From contig CABUKD010000004.1 of assembly GCA_902492105.1 (NCBI GenBank), positions 7,971 to 71,970 of the forward strand: a stretch of 64,000 nucleotides of DNA, in the 5' to 3' direction. Positions 52,214-61,327 of the stretch are shown piece by piece. The translations under genes were made by a program, and so were the position numbers. A model generated the notes under the pieces. That model worked only from the letters and a program-made list of their open reading frames with translations. It did no database searches and was not told the DNA's origin. The stretch's first letter is position 1. Every line of letters begins with the position of its first letter. Source of the stretch: an uncultured Clostridium sp. Lineage in GTDB: Bacteria; Bacillota; Clostridia; TANB77; CAG-508.

Positions 52214-53197
52214 ATGAATGAATATTTAACTCGTGAAATCTGGAAAATGCGGAAAAATATCAGAACTGAAGCAGGAACACCAGTAGTATCTCTGGTTCGG
52301 GTAGAAAATAAAACTTATCAATTGCTTTTTATGTCTTGTGGATGCGAAAATGCTTGTACTTTTTGCAATTATGGCTTTGACTACAATCTTACGTTAGAAA
52401 TGGTCAAACCAGAACTTCAAAAAATAAAACTTGAAGATTTTGATATAGTTGAGTTGGAACTCGAGTCAAATGGCTCTTTTCTTTCTGAAAGGGAAATTCC
52501 CTATGATTTATTTCTTGAGATATTACATTTTGTATCCAATAGGAACATTCCTGTAATTACAATGGAAACTCATTATAATACAATCACAGAGAAGAAACTT
52601 CAGGACATAAGAAGAATTCTTGGTGAAGAACAGGAAATACAGTTTGAGATGGGATTTGAATCAGCTGATGAAGATGTTAGAGCAATCTATAATAAAGATA
52701 TAGATATGGAAAAGTACCTTGAAGTAACAAGATTGTGTAAAAAATACAAAATTGGTCTCCAAATCAATGTACTTTTAGGTGCTCCATTCTTGACTCGCGA
52801 AGAACAAATTCAAGACTGTTTAAATTCTCTCGAATTTATCTATGGTAAGATGCCTAAAGGAACTATTGCAGTACTATTTCCAATAAACATCAAGAAGAAT
52901 ACAATGTTAAAGCATTGGCAAGATATTGGTGTTTATGACCAAATTTCATCTTGGGAATTTGTTGAACTTCTTCATAGAATTCCTGAAGAATATTTGGACA
53001 AGTTTACTATTGCATGGTGGGGAAACAGAGAAAATACTTTCACAAAAGGTATTATGCAATTTCCTAAAACATGTGATAAATGTAGAGAGCGATTGATGAA
53101 ATTCTATGTTGATTTTTATTGTAACTGTAATCCTCACTATCGCAAGAAGATACTTGATGAAATTTGGACAACAAGGTGTGAATGCGACAAGAAATAA
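52214..53197 (+). CDS. Radical SAM protein (RaSEA/Elp3-like group)
   Basis: 327 residues with CENACTFC (CxxxCxxC near residues 44-51) for the 4Fe-4S cluster and later CDKC and CNCN pairs. The arrangement resembles the archaeosine-biosynthesis radical SAM group, so a tRNA- or base-modifying role is possible. Codon use is more G+C-rich than the neighbours (CTCGAG, CGG, CTT). In-frame CGG occurs at 52250-52252, followed by A, and at 52298-52300. Both are read as Arg. Quadruplet reading of the first would stop the protein after about ten codons, so this gene is a recent arrival or is read only in part. Confidence 0.75.
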   Translation: MNEYLTREIWKMRKNIRTEAGTPVVSLVRVENKTYQLLFMSCGCENACTFCNYGFDYNLTLEMVKPELQKIKLEDFDIVELELESNGSFLSEREIPYDLFLEILHFVSNRNIPVITMETHYNTITEKKLQDIRRILGEEQEIQFEMGFESADEDVRAIYNKDIDMEKYLEVTRLCKKYKIGLQINVLLGAPFLTREEQIQDCLNSLEFIYGKMPKGTIAVLFPINIKKNTMLKHWQDIGVYDQISSWEFVELLHRIPEEYLDKFTIAWWGNRENTFTKGIMQFPKTCDKCRERLMKFYVDFYCNCNPHYRKKILDEIWTTRCECDKK

Positions 53198-53202
53198 AAT
53201 TC

Positions 53203-53242
53203 CGCAATGCAAAGCAGATGGCTCTTGCCATCTGTTTTGTGT
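53203..53242. terminator. Bidirectional terminator
   Basis: CAAAGCAGATGG / CCATCTGTTTTG, between convergent genes. Confidence 0.75.
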
Positions 53243-53245
53243 TTG

Positions 53246-53797
53246 TTAATTTAATAGTAAATCTTTTAAGTCTTTTTTTATTTTTGGTGGATAGTTATAT
53301 ATTGGATTACCAATAATAAATCCACATATTTGTTCAAAATCTTTAATTCCTAGATATTTATCAATTTCATTTTCTATATATAACGTATCACATAAAATGC
53401 AACTACCCAAACCTAAATTTACAGCTTGTAAGCTCATATTTTCTATTGCACATCCTAAAGATATATAATCAGGTTTTTTATAATTCTCATTTTTAGATTT
53501 AGATTTATACCCGTCACTATAAATCATTATCATTTTATTGGCTGTACGTATTTGCTCTGCTGAGCCTTTTACACTGGTTCTTTCTTTTAGATTTTGTTTA
53601 TCCCATTCGAAAAGCATATTCATAATATCATCTTTTTGTTTATCGTTTAAAATATAAAATTTCCAAGGTTGCCTATTTCTTGCAGAAGGTGCTAGACTTC
53701 CACTTGATAAAATCTTTTCCAATTGTTTTTCAGAAACTTCATCATTTGTAAATAATCTAGCAGAACGTCTAGTATCAACTATTTCATCAAAATTCAT
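53246..53797 (-). CDS. Nitroreductase-family flavoprotein
   Basis: 183 residues. DTRRSARLF at the start and SGSLAPSARNRQPWKFY (about 32-48) are the FMN-binding motifs of the nitroreductase fold. SLGCAIENMSLQAVNLGLGSC is the central motif. It uses NAD(P)H. The substrate is unknown. It is probably cargo. Confidence 0.92.
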   Translation of the reverse strand: MNFDEIVDTRRSARLFTNDEVSEKQLEKILSSGSLAPSARNRQPWKFYILNDKQKDDIMNMLFEWDKQNLKERTSVKGSAEQIRTANKMIMIYSDGYKSKSKNENYKKPDYISLGCAIENMSLQAVNLGLGSCILCDTLYIENEIDKYLGIKDFEQICGFIIGNPIYNYPPKIKKDLKDLLLN

Positions 53798-53946
53798 ATC
53801 AATACCTCATAAAAATATTTTAAATATATTTTATTGAATTTATAATATAAAAAAATGACTTTAATGATATCAAATTTGTTTATATAAATTAATCAAAAGT
53901 TTACTGTGGTTTAATTATACTATTAAGACTATAATTTAATTATATA

Positions 53947-54744
53947 TTATTTTAAATATTTAACATCTGTATCGTTCAAAATTTGCATTTGAGATATAGC
54001 AATTTTATTTAATTTTTCAAGTCTTTCAGATTGTTTTAACCCTTCTTTTATAAAAACCGAATTTAAATTTTCTAAATTTGCTAAACATATCAATTCATTC
54101 ATAGTCGCATAATTTCTTATGTTTCCATTTAAATTAAGATTATTGGTACGCCATTCTTTTGCAGTCATACCGAATAGTGCCATATTTAAAACATCAGCTT
54201 CTTCTGCATAAACAAAATTTATTTGATTTTTGTTTAATTCTTTAGGAATTAAATTGTTTTTTATTGCGTCAGTATGTATTTTATAATTTATTTTTGAAAG
54301 TTCTCGTTTTGCATTCCATCCTATTTGTTTTTGTTCTTCTGCTTTTAGTCTTTCGAATTCTTTTATTAATAATAATTTGAATTTTGGGCTAATCCACATT
54401 CCAAATTCAAAAGCAATATCCTTATGAGCATAAGTTCCACCATATCTTCCAGCCTTTGAAATTATTCCAATTGCATTTGTTTTTTCAGTCCACTCTTTAA
54501 CACTAATTTTATAACTATTTAAACCTGCTTGACTTTTAATTATGGCGAATTCGCCATAATTAAAATTAAGATTGTGAATTTCTTCCCAAATTCCTAAAAA
54601 TTCAATAGTATTCCTGTTTCTTAACCAATCTGAAACAAAAAAATCACCATCTTTAGACTTTAACATATCAGTAATAGATATGTAATCTTCATTTTCGATT
54701 TTTATATAAGATATCTTTTGATTTAAAACACTTAATTCTGCCAT
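53947..54744 (-). CDS. KilA-N domain protein
   Basis: 265 residues with KilA-N motifs in the first 135: YISITDMLKS, DWLRNRNTIEFLGIWE, GRYGGTYAHKDIAFEFGMWI. KilA-N proteins are phage- and element-borne DNA-binding or anti-repressor proteins. The C-terminus is helical. It is transcribed opposite to the DHH/HEPN gene and lies 165 bases from it. Confidence 0.9.
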   Translation of the reverse strand: MAELSVLNQKISYIKIENEDYISITDMLKSKDGDFFVSDWLRNRNTIEFLGIWEEIHNLNFNYGEFAIIKSQAGLNSYKISVKEWTEKTNAIGIISKAGRYGGTYAHKDIAFEFGMWISPKFKLLLIKEFERLKAEEQKQIGWNAKRELSKINYKIHTDAIKNNLIPKELNKNQINFVYAEEADVLNMALFGMTAKEWRTNNLNLNGNIRNYATMNELICLANLENLNSVFIKEGLKQSERLEKLNKIAISQMQILNDTDVKYLK

Positions 54745-54909
54745 ATCTTGACCTCCTCTTTGAAATAATATAACAATTAATTTTTATCATTATACCAAAC
54801 ATAAGTTCTACAATCAATACTATTTGAAAATTTTGTAAAAATATTCTATTATATAGTAGAAATATGACTTTGAAAAATGTAAATTAAATTTATTATACGT
54901 GGAGGATTT

Positions 54910-56535
54910 ATGAAAATAGAAAATATACTAATTAGTGGAAAAGAAGAAAGCATTGATATTTGTTGTAGCTTATTTGGATATGCAGAGCTATTAAATAAAT
55001 TACACATTCCAACAGGATACAATATAAAACATCAACCATATGAATTCGAGAAAATTTGTAAAAATTTTAATATAAATATAAACAATTCTAGTATTTCTAA
55101 TAAAAAGACAATATTAGTAGGATTTTCTCAAAAATATTTTAATGAAAATAATATAGATAATTACAATATAAATAAAATTGTAACTAATAAAGATGTTGAA
55201 AAAATAATAGAAGATAATATTTCAATAAAATATATAAAATGTGGATGTATTTCTAGTATCATAGCCAAAGAATTTTTGAATAATAATATTAAGCCTTCTA
55301 AACAAAGTGCAATATTATTATACTATGGTATTGTTTATCAAACGGTAAATTTAAGATCAAAAAATACAAAAGTTATAGATTTAGAAATGGCACAATATTT
55401 AAAAGAAATTTATGAAGATGTTTTTTTAAAAGATAATATCAACAATATTTTTGCAATTAATAATTTTAAAGATGTATTATACAATAAATTAGAAAAACAT
55501 TTAGTGAAGATTAACAATACGTTTGAAAATCTATATATAGGTGTTATATGTATTCAAACAATAAATTGCCAGACGATTATTGAAGAAAATTTCAATTTAA
55601 TATGTGATACTTTAGAAAGGTATAGAAGAATAAATGAATTAGATTTTTGTATTCTACTAATGCAAGATTTTGAAAAAGGATATTCCTATATTATTAATCC
55701 TGTAAAGGAATATGAAAAACTAATTACTCGCTTGTTTCATTCTCAATTTAATAATTCTACTTTAGAATACAATCGTATAATATGTAACAGTGAGATTATA
55801 TCTAGATTATATAAACTATGTACTTTTAAAGATGATATTAATACATTATGTACAGAGAAAAATATGTTCTTTAGCAATGTTAGATGGTGGGTGAATTTAT
55901 GCATTGCTTCTATGAAAAAAATAGATTTAAATCAGCTTGAATACGGAAAAAATCAACCAATAAAACGAAAACGAGAAATCATAAAAAATGCTTGTAATAA
56001 AGATTTATATTATTCAACATTTACTTACTTAGTTGCAGGAATGGAAGACTTTTTTACACAATTAATAAAACTAATTTTACAAAAAGATAATAGACGTTTA
56101 TTAGTAACTATAAAAGATATAAATTTTAAAAGTAAATATGACCTTAAAAATATAGTATTAGCTAATAATAAAGAAGAAATAATTGATTTTATTATTGAAG
56201 ACAGAATTATTTCTATTATGTATGCGAATCCAAGATGTCAAGCTGAATATTTTAGAAAAGCATTAAGTATAAATATATCTGATGATGAATGGAATAAATG
56301 GTATGAGATAAAAGCTACAAGAGATATAATTGTTCATAATTTAGGAATAATAAATGAAACCTATATTGAGAAGGCAGGTGTATCTTCAAGAGGAAATTTA
56401 GGAGATACTATTAGAGTAGATACAAGTTATTTTCTTTCTTCTATAAAGTTTATGAAGAAAATTATAAGTACGTGCAATGTAATTATAAAAGATGAATTTG
56501 TATTTAATAATAATTATTATTATCAAGAATTTTAA
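54910..56535 (+). CDS. DHH-like (degenerate) / HEPN-like fusion protein
   Basis: 541 residues. The N-terminal part (about 1-180) follows the order of family II pyrophosphatases: a strand and GKEESIDICCS where HxPDxDS would be, YIKCGCISSIIAKEFL where the VGCASTIL motif would be, then SAILLYYGIVYQTVNLRS matching the ISDTLMFRS region. The metal-binding His/Asp residues are missing, so it is probably inactive as a phosphatase and may bind nucleotides. The C-terminal part has TRDIIVHNLGIINETYIEKA, an R-x3-H motif of the HEPN type found in RNase toxins and defence proteins. Very AT-rich. The neighbour is KilA-N. It may be a defence gene. This is an inference from patterns. Confidence 0.6.
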   Translation: MKIENILISGKEESIDICCSLFGYAELLNKLHIPTGYNIKHQPYEFEKICKNFNININNSSISNKKTILVGFSQKYFNENNIDNYNINKIVTNKDVEKIIEDNISIKYIKCGCISSIIAKEFLNNNIKPSKQSAILLYYGIVYQTVNLRSKNTKVIDLEMAQYLKEIYEDVFLKDNINNIFAINNFKDVLYNKLEKHLVKINNTFENLYIGVICIQTINCQTIIEENFNLICDTLERYRRINELDFCILLMQDFEKGYSYIINPVKEYEKLITRLFHSQFNNSTLEYNRIICNSEIISRLYKLCTFKDDINTLCTEKNMFFSNVRWWVNLCIASMKKIDLNQLEYGKNQPIKRKREIIKNACNKDLYYSTFTYLVAGMEDFFTQLIKLILQKDNRRLLVTIKDINFKSKYDLKNIVLANNKEEIIDFIIEDRIISIMYANPRCQAEYFRKALSINISDDEWNKWYEIKATRDIIVHNLGIINETYIEKAGVSSRGNLGDTIRVDTSYFLSSIKFMKKIISTCNVIIKDEFVFNNNYYYQEF

Positions 56536-56672
56536 ATGATTTCATTAATTATTTATAAAATAAAGTATTGATAATATTTCTAATTTATGTTAAAGTATAA
56601 ACAATAAATCGAATTATATAAAAAGTGAGCAATTACATTGTTTTTAATTTTTTCGCATACCTGTTTCGTAAT

Positions 56673-56725
56673 CGCTCCATTTGAATACAACTTACGGACT
56701 ATAAAAAGTTCGTAAGTTTTTATTT
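56673..56725. other. Possible internal attachment-site remnant and hairpin
   Basis: CGCTCCAT followed by ACTTACGGACT / AGTTCGTAAGT and T-run. Nearly the same block is at 62702-62758. Confidence 0.5.
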
Positions 56726-56774
56726 TTATATATGAAACTTAAATGTTCTCTTTCTAGGAAGGAGGACATTTTTT

Positions 56775-57059
56775 ATGCTTGAATTTAAGACCATTCAGAC
56801 TTTAAAGCCGAATACGGAAATACTTGAAGTGATTAAGGATTATAAATACAAAATTAAAAACGGTAAGGTTAAAAATCTACTACACACCAATTTACAAGTT
56901 ATAGAACCCACTGAATATCTGATTACATATCCTATTACTCTTACAATACTAGAATACAAAGTAAATGAAATATCTAGTAAAACATTTTATATTAAAGAGC
57001 ATAATCAAAAATACAATCTCAAAGAAATCAAACAAATTTTAAATAATTTTAAAGTTTAG
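56775..57059 (+). CDS. Small element-borne hypothetical protein
   Basis: 94 residues. GGAAGGAGGACATTTTTT before the ATG is a strong ribosome-binding site. It is beta-rich in the middle (YLITYPITLTILEYKV). No domain is recognised. It precedes the second serine recombinase, mirroring the small gene before the first. Confidence 0.6.
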   Translation: MLEFKTIQTLKPNTEILEVIKDYKYKIKNGKVKNLLHTNLQVIEPTEYLITYPITLTILEYKVNEISSKTFYIKEHNQKYNLKEIKQILNNFKV

Positions 57060-57172
57060 GCTATACTTTTCTTTTCTTAATGAGGAAACTAATAAGAAAT
57101 ATTAAAAAAATTTCAATTTAGTGTCTGTTATTTTGCGTTTAAGTGAGGAAACAAGTGAGGAGATGATATTTT

Positions 57173-58963
57173 ATGAGATGTGGTATTTATGTAAGAGTTA
57201 GTACAGACGACCAAAGAGATAACGGTTATTCTATTGATTCACAACTTCGTATGATTAAAGAATATTGTAAAAAGAATGATTATAATATTGTAGATGTTTA
57301 TAATGACGCAGGACATTCTGGTAAAGATTTAATGCGACCAGAAATGCAAAGATTACTTGCTGATATAAAATCTAAAAAGATTGATAAATTAATTGCCATT
57401 AAAGTAGATAGACTTACAAGAAATAATTATGATGGCTTTTGGCTACTTAACTATTGTGAAGAACATGATGTTAAAATAGAACTTATTTTAGAACCTTATG
57501 ATGTATCTACTGCTAATGGTGAAATGATATTTGGTATGAATTTAGTCTTTGGACAACGAGAAAGAAAAGAAATTGGAGCAAGAACGAAACGTGCTATGGA
57601 AGAAATGGCGTTAGAAAAAATACACCCTAGTAAAGCACCCTATGGCTATATTAGAAATAAGGAAACAGGTCATTTAGAAGTAGAACCTATTGAAGCACAA
57701 GTTGTTAAAGATATATTTGAACTATGCAAACAAGGCAATTCAACAAGAAGTATAGCAACGATTATGAAAGATAATAACGCCTATTTAAAACAAGGCAAGT
57801 GGGCATCTGATAGAATTTATAAAATACTCACTAATGCTATTTATATTGGTATATTTGAATATGGAAAATATAAAAGAAAGCCACAAGACATTTTAAGAGT
57901 TGAAAACTATTGTGAGCCAATTATAGATGAAATTACTTGGAATGTTACTAGAAATGTATTAGTTAAAAATAGGCACTCAAATTATGGAGAATACATTCAT
58001 TTATTTTCAGGATTAGTAAAATGCCCTATATGTAGAAATATTATGAGTTCATCAGAATCATTTAAATATCCCAATGGCAAATTAAAAGTATATTATCATT
58101 TAAGATGTAAAAATCATAATTGTAAAGGATTTGGACTTCATTATAATACTGAAAAAATAGAAAACAAATTAAAACAAATACTAGAAGAATTAACAATATT
58201 TATACTTTGTATGGATAATGAAATTATTACTTGTAACTCTACTAAAAGCAATGATGTAAAAGAAATAGAAAAAGCTATTGAAAAGTTAAAACTACAAGAA
58301 AAAAGATTAGTTGATTTATATCTAAGTTCTAACCTAGATGTAGAAACTATTAATTATAAAAATGACATTATAAAAAAAGAAATTGATAAATTAAACAAAA
58401 AGAAAATTAGTCTTGATCCAGACAACTCATCACAAGAATATACAGTAGAACTCATAAAAAAACTAGATTGTATAGAAGAAAATGAAACTTTAATTTTTAC
58501 CAGTATTAAAAATATCGGCTTTACTTTTCTATATGATTTACTATCACGAGAAGTCAAAAGAGATATGATTCATAGACTTGTATCACAAATAGAAATTACT
58601 AGAGATAAAAATTATAATATTGAAATTAAAGATATAAAATTCACAGATGAATTTATAACAAAAAGCAGTAAAGAGTATTTAAAATATCTTAATAAAATAA
58701 TGACTGATAACAATACCGGAATTAAATATCAAAAAGAAATTAACAAAGAAAAACTAAAAGATTTAGAACAAGATTATGATATTTTATCAGTTACAAAAAT
58801 GAAAAATAATAAGTATTCTAATGAATTTTTAGGAGATTTTATATCAAAATCCAAAGAGCATTTATATATAGATGGTATTATCAGTTGTCCTTATGTTAAA
58901 GATAATAAGTTAAAAGACATTTTAATATTAGTACCTAAAACTAAAATGGAAATAGCAAATTAA
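57173..58963 (+). CDS. Large serine recombinase
   Basis: 596 residues, uninterrupted. The resolvase domain has CGIYVRVSTDDQ (nucleophile Ser) and KVDRLTRNN. The recombinase domain has KAPYGYIRNK. The zinc ribbon is CPIC ... C...C. A coiled coil (about 355-415) follows. It integrates or excises the second element. Confidence 0.95.
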   Translation: MRCGIYVRVSTDDQRDNGYSIDSQLRMIKEYCKKNDYNIVDVYNDAGHSGKDLMRPEMQRLLADIKSKKIDKLIAIKVDRLTRNNYDGFWLLNYCEEHDVKIELILEPYDVSTANGEMIFGMNLVFGQRERKEIGARTKRAMEEMALEKIHPSKAPYGYIRNKETGHLEVEPIEAQVVKDIFELCKQGNSTRSIATIMKDNNAYLKQGKWASDRIYKILTNAIYIGIFEYGKYKRKPQDILRVENYCEPIIDEITWNVTRNVLVKNRHSNYGEYIHLFSGLVKCPICRNIMSSSESFKYPNGKLKVYYHLRCKNHNCKGFGLHYNTEKIENKLKQILEELTIFILCMDNEIITCNSTKSNDVKEIEKAIEKLKLQEKRLVDLYLSSNLDVETINYKNDIIKKEIDKLNKKKISLDPDNSSQEYTVELIKKLDCIEENETLIFTSIKNIGFTFLYDLLSREVKRDMIHRLVSQIEITRDKNYNIEIKDIKFTDEFITKSSKEYLKYLNKIMTDNNTGIKYQKEINKEKLKDLEQDYDILSVTKMKNNKYSNEFLGDFISKSKEHLYIDGIISCPYVKDNKLKDILILVPKTKMEIAN

Positions 58964-58979
58964 ATAAAGAAATGGAGAG

Positions 58980-59348
58980 ATGGGAATGAAATTAACTTAT
59001 ATAAAAGTTGGAGATTATTTATTACCTAATTTAACTATCAAAAATCAAAATTACAAAAAAATTAACAAATATGGATTACTAAAATTGAACTATCTGAAAA
59101 AAACTAACAAGGCACTTTATATTACTCTTTTAATGAAAAATGAACTAACTAATTATCTTATTTCAGTCAGTAATGAATGTGAAAATAGTTTAAATAACCT
59201 AATGGAACAATTAAAAAAATCAAACAAATTACTATCTGAAAAAAGTAAAGAAATCAATCAATTAGAACGTACAAAACTAATAAATAACTACAAAAATATT
59301 GCAGAAGAAAATATTTTAAATGAACTAACTTATAATAAAAATGTGTGA
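58980..59348 (+). CDS. TnpV-like transposon protein
   Basis: 122 residues. KLTYIKVGDYLLPNLTI and KYGLLKLNYLKK are the conserved start of TnpV proteins carried by clostridial mobilizable elements. The C-terminus is helical. It follows the serine recombinase by 17 bases, so the two are likely translated from one message. Confidence 0.8.
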   Translation: MGMKLTYIKVGDYLLPNLTIKNQNYKKINKYGLLKLNYLKKTNKALYITLLMKNELTNYLISVSNECENSLNNLMEQLKKSNKLLSEKSKEINQLERTKLINNYKNIAEENILNELTYNKNV

Positions 59349-59381
59349 GTACAAACTATAATATTTGTACTAGCCAGCACT

Positions 59382-59425
59382 GAATTTGTACTCCCGTACA
59401 AATTCTATTATGGGAAATTCCCATA
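59382..59425. other. Palindromes before the MobC-like gene
   Basis: GAATTTGTACTCCCGTACAAATTC and ATGGGAAATTCCCAT are two perfect or near-perfect palindromes just upstream of the mobilization-like gene. They are a candidate oriT or operator. Confidence 0.5.
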
Positions 59426-59447
59426 CCCTTACTTTGAAAGGATAAAA

Positions 59448-59753
59448 ATGATTATGAGAAAAAGAAATATTAAAATTAATGTATTTTTAAATGAAGATGA
59501 AAAACGAATGCTAGTAGAAAAATCTAATAAAGCCAGACTATCACAGTCTGACTTTATTAGAAAATTAATTAACGATTATGCAAATGATGATGGAACTAAA
59601 AGCAATTTAGAAGAAGAAAGGGTACAACTATTAAAAATAATTGAAAATTTATCGTTATTAAAACGACAAATGGATTTTCTCGGATATCGAGATTATTCTA
59701 ATTTAATTATTAGGCAAATCAATCAAATTAAAAATATTTTAAATGATTGTTAA
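59448..59753 (+). CDS. MobC-like ribbon-helix-helix mobilization protein
   Basis: 101 residues. NIKINVFLNEDEKRML and ARLSQSDFIRKLINDY are the beta-strand and helices of the ribbon-helix-helix fold of relaxosome accessory proteins. AAAGGATAAAA precedes the ATG. No relaxase is present in this second element, so mobility would depend on another. Confidence 0.78.
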   Translation: MIMRKRNIKINVFLNEDEKRMLVEKSNKARLSQSDFIRKLINDYANDDGTKSNLEEERVQLLKIIENLSLLKRQMDFLGYRDYSNLIIRQINQIKNILNDC

Positions 59754-60003
59754 GAAATAATATTATTGTAATTTTTATCACTCCTTTCTATTTTGAGCAT
59801 AAAAAAAGAGCCTACCATTTCTGATAAGCCCATAATTATCTATTCGATAAATTGTAATTTGTCGCTATGCTTTATATTGATAACATTTTTGTGTACATAA
59901 TCATTTACAATCTTTACCATTTATGTTATAATAAAGTTATACTGTAATTTACAGTATGTTGCAGTTTTAAGAATATATACTTTATGAAAGGACGGTTGAT
60001 GTT

Positions 60004-60816
60004 ATGGCTAAAAACTATAACTGGAGAATCAAACGGGACTACTACAACCTCATCAACAAAGGGATAAAAACCCTTGAGGTAAGAGTTGGATATCCTGATA
60101 TTAAAAGAGTTCGAGAAGGTGATACAATCACTTTTAAGGACTATTCTAATATCAAGTTTGAAGTTGTTCGTGTAACTCGCTATGAAGATTTCCCAGACAT
60201 GCTCGACAATGAAGATTCCTCTAAGGCAATTCCTGGTGTTACTAAGTATAAAGCTTTGGAAATGTATCAGGAAATTTATCCAGAAGAGAAGGAAGCTTTG
60301 GGAGTCTATGTGTTTGAACTTCGGAAACAAACAAACAATATGAGGATTTACACATTAAGCTCTCTTATCAACAACCATAAGCTCTTTGGTAAATTTGCAC
60401 AGGCTGCTTATTCTGTTACGGATTACATTTGTAAAGATTATCCTAAACATTTTGAGTGGTATTGGTCAAAAGAAATTCCTAGAGTATTTGATGGTACTGG
60501 CGAAGTTGTTATTTGTGCAATTAATAATAATGTAGCTGGTGTAGCATTTTTGAAAAAGGATGATACTGAAAGTAAAATTTGTACTTTTCTCGTAGTGGAT
60601 GGCTACCGCGGAAAACATATTGCAACAACGATGTTAGATTATGCTTTTAAGTACCTTGGTACTACTAAGCCTCTTATCACAATTGCGGATTATAAAATCC
60701 CATTGTTTGAACACATCATCAAAAAGTACCATTGGGAATTGACACAGACCATGAGAAAAGGCTACTATAACAACTCTTCTCGCGAGCTGGTTTATAACGG
60801 AAAACTTCCCGAATAA
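60004..60816 (+). CDS. ASCH domain fused to a GNAT acetyltransferase domain
   Basis: 270 residues. The N-terminal ASCH region (about 1-100: GIKTLEVRVGYPDIKRVREGD, GVYVFELRK) is an RNA-binding-like fold. The C-terminal GNAT region (about 110-260) has FLVVDGYRGKHIATTMLDYA, the acetyl-CoA loop. In-frame CGG occurs at 60034 and 60322. The second is followed by A but read as Arg. Codon use is more G+C-rich than the neighbours, so transfer is likely. It may act on an RNA-bound or small-molecule substrate. The substrate is not known. Confidence 0.75.
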   Translation: MAKNYNWRIKRDYYNLINKGIKTLEVRVGYPDIKRVREGDTITFKDYSNIKFEVVRVTRYEDFPDMLDNEDSSKAIPGVTKYKALEMYQEIYPEEKEALGVYVFELRKQTNNMRIYTLSSLINNHKLFGKFAQAAYSVTDYICKDYPKHFEWYWSKEIPRVFDGTGEVVICAINNNVAGVAFLKKDDTESKICTFLVVDGYRGKHIATTMLDYAFKYLGTTKPLITIADYKIPLFEHIIKKYHWELTQTMRKGYYNNSSRELVYNGKLPE

Positions 60817-60837
60817 TTCTCTATCTGTCAAGGCACA

Positions 60838-60885
60838 ACAAAACACACTCTTAAATTCTATTGAATTTTTGAGTGTGTTTTTATT
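60838..60885 (+). terminator. Terminator
   Basis: AAACACACTC and GAGTGTGTTT pair and are followed by TTATT. Confidence 0.75.
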
Positions 60886-61225
60886 ATATTCTTTCAATAC
60901 GTATTCCTACAACACCATATTGTTTTTGTTTTTCTGGTGTATAAAATTCTTCTAATACATTTAATAGTTCTTGCTTTGTCATTGATTTGTCAGCTAACAT
61001 TTCTATATCAAAATCTTCAAATAATTCTTCAAATGTATTATATCTTAATAGCCCTATAACTTTTACTTTCATAGTAATTTCTAATTCAGGTTCTTTTTGA
61101 AAAATTATAGTATCTCCTATATTAATTTTTTGTCTTTTTTCATCATATAATCTTAATTCTACTCTCTTTGTTCCATTATTAATATAGTCGAAGTATTTAG
61201 GTTGTAATTTTAATATATGTTCCAT
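60884..61225 (-). CDS. ASCH-domain protein
   Basis: 113 residues. LQPKYFDYINNGTKRVELRLYDEKRQKINIGDTI (split by its turn) is the beginning of the ASCH fold, and YGVVGIRIERI is the end. It converges on the ASCH-GNAT gene. It could be an RNA-binding regulator. Confidence 0.85.
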   Translation of the reverse strand: MEHILKLQPKYFDYINNGTKRVELRLYDEKRQKINIGDTIIFQKEPELEITMKVKVIGLLRYNTFEELFEDFDIEMLADKSMTKQELLNVLEEFYTPEKQKQYGVVGIRIERI

Positions 61226-61327
61226 TTTCTCTACCTCCAGTTAGTATTGTAGCATAAATAATTTTTTTTGTAAATAGCCAATCAATGCAATGTATAGCTT
61301 GCATATTTCATAAAAATTCATCAAATT

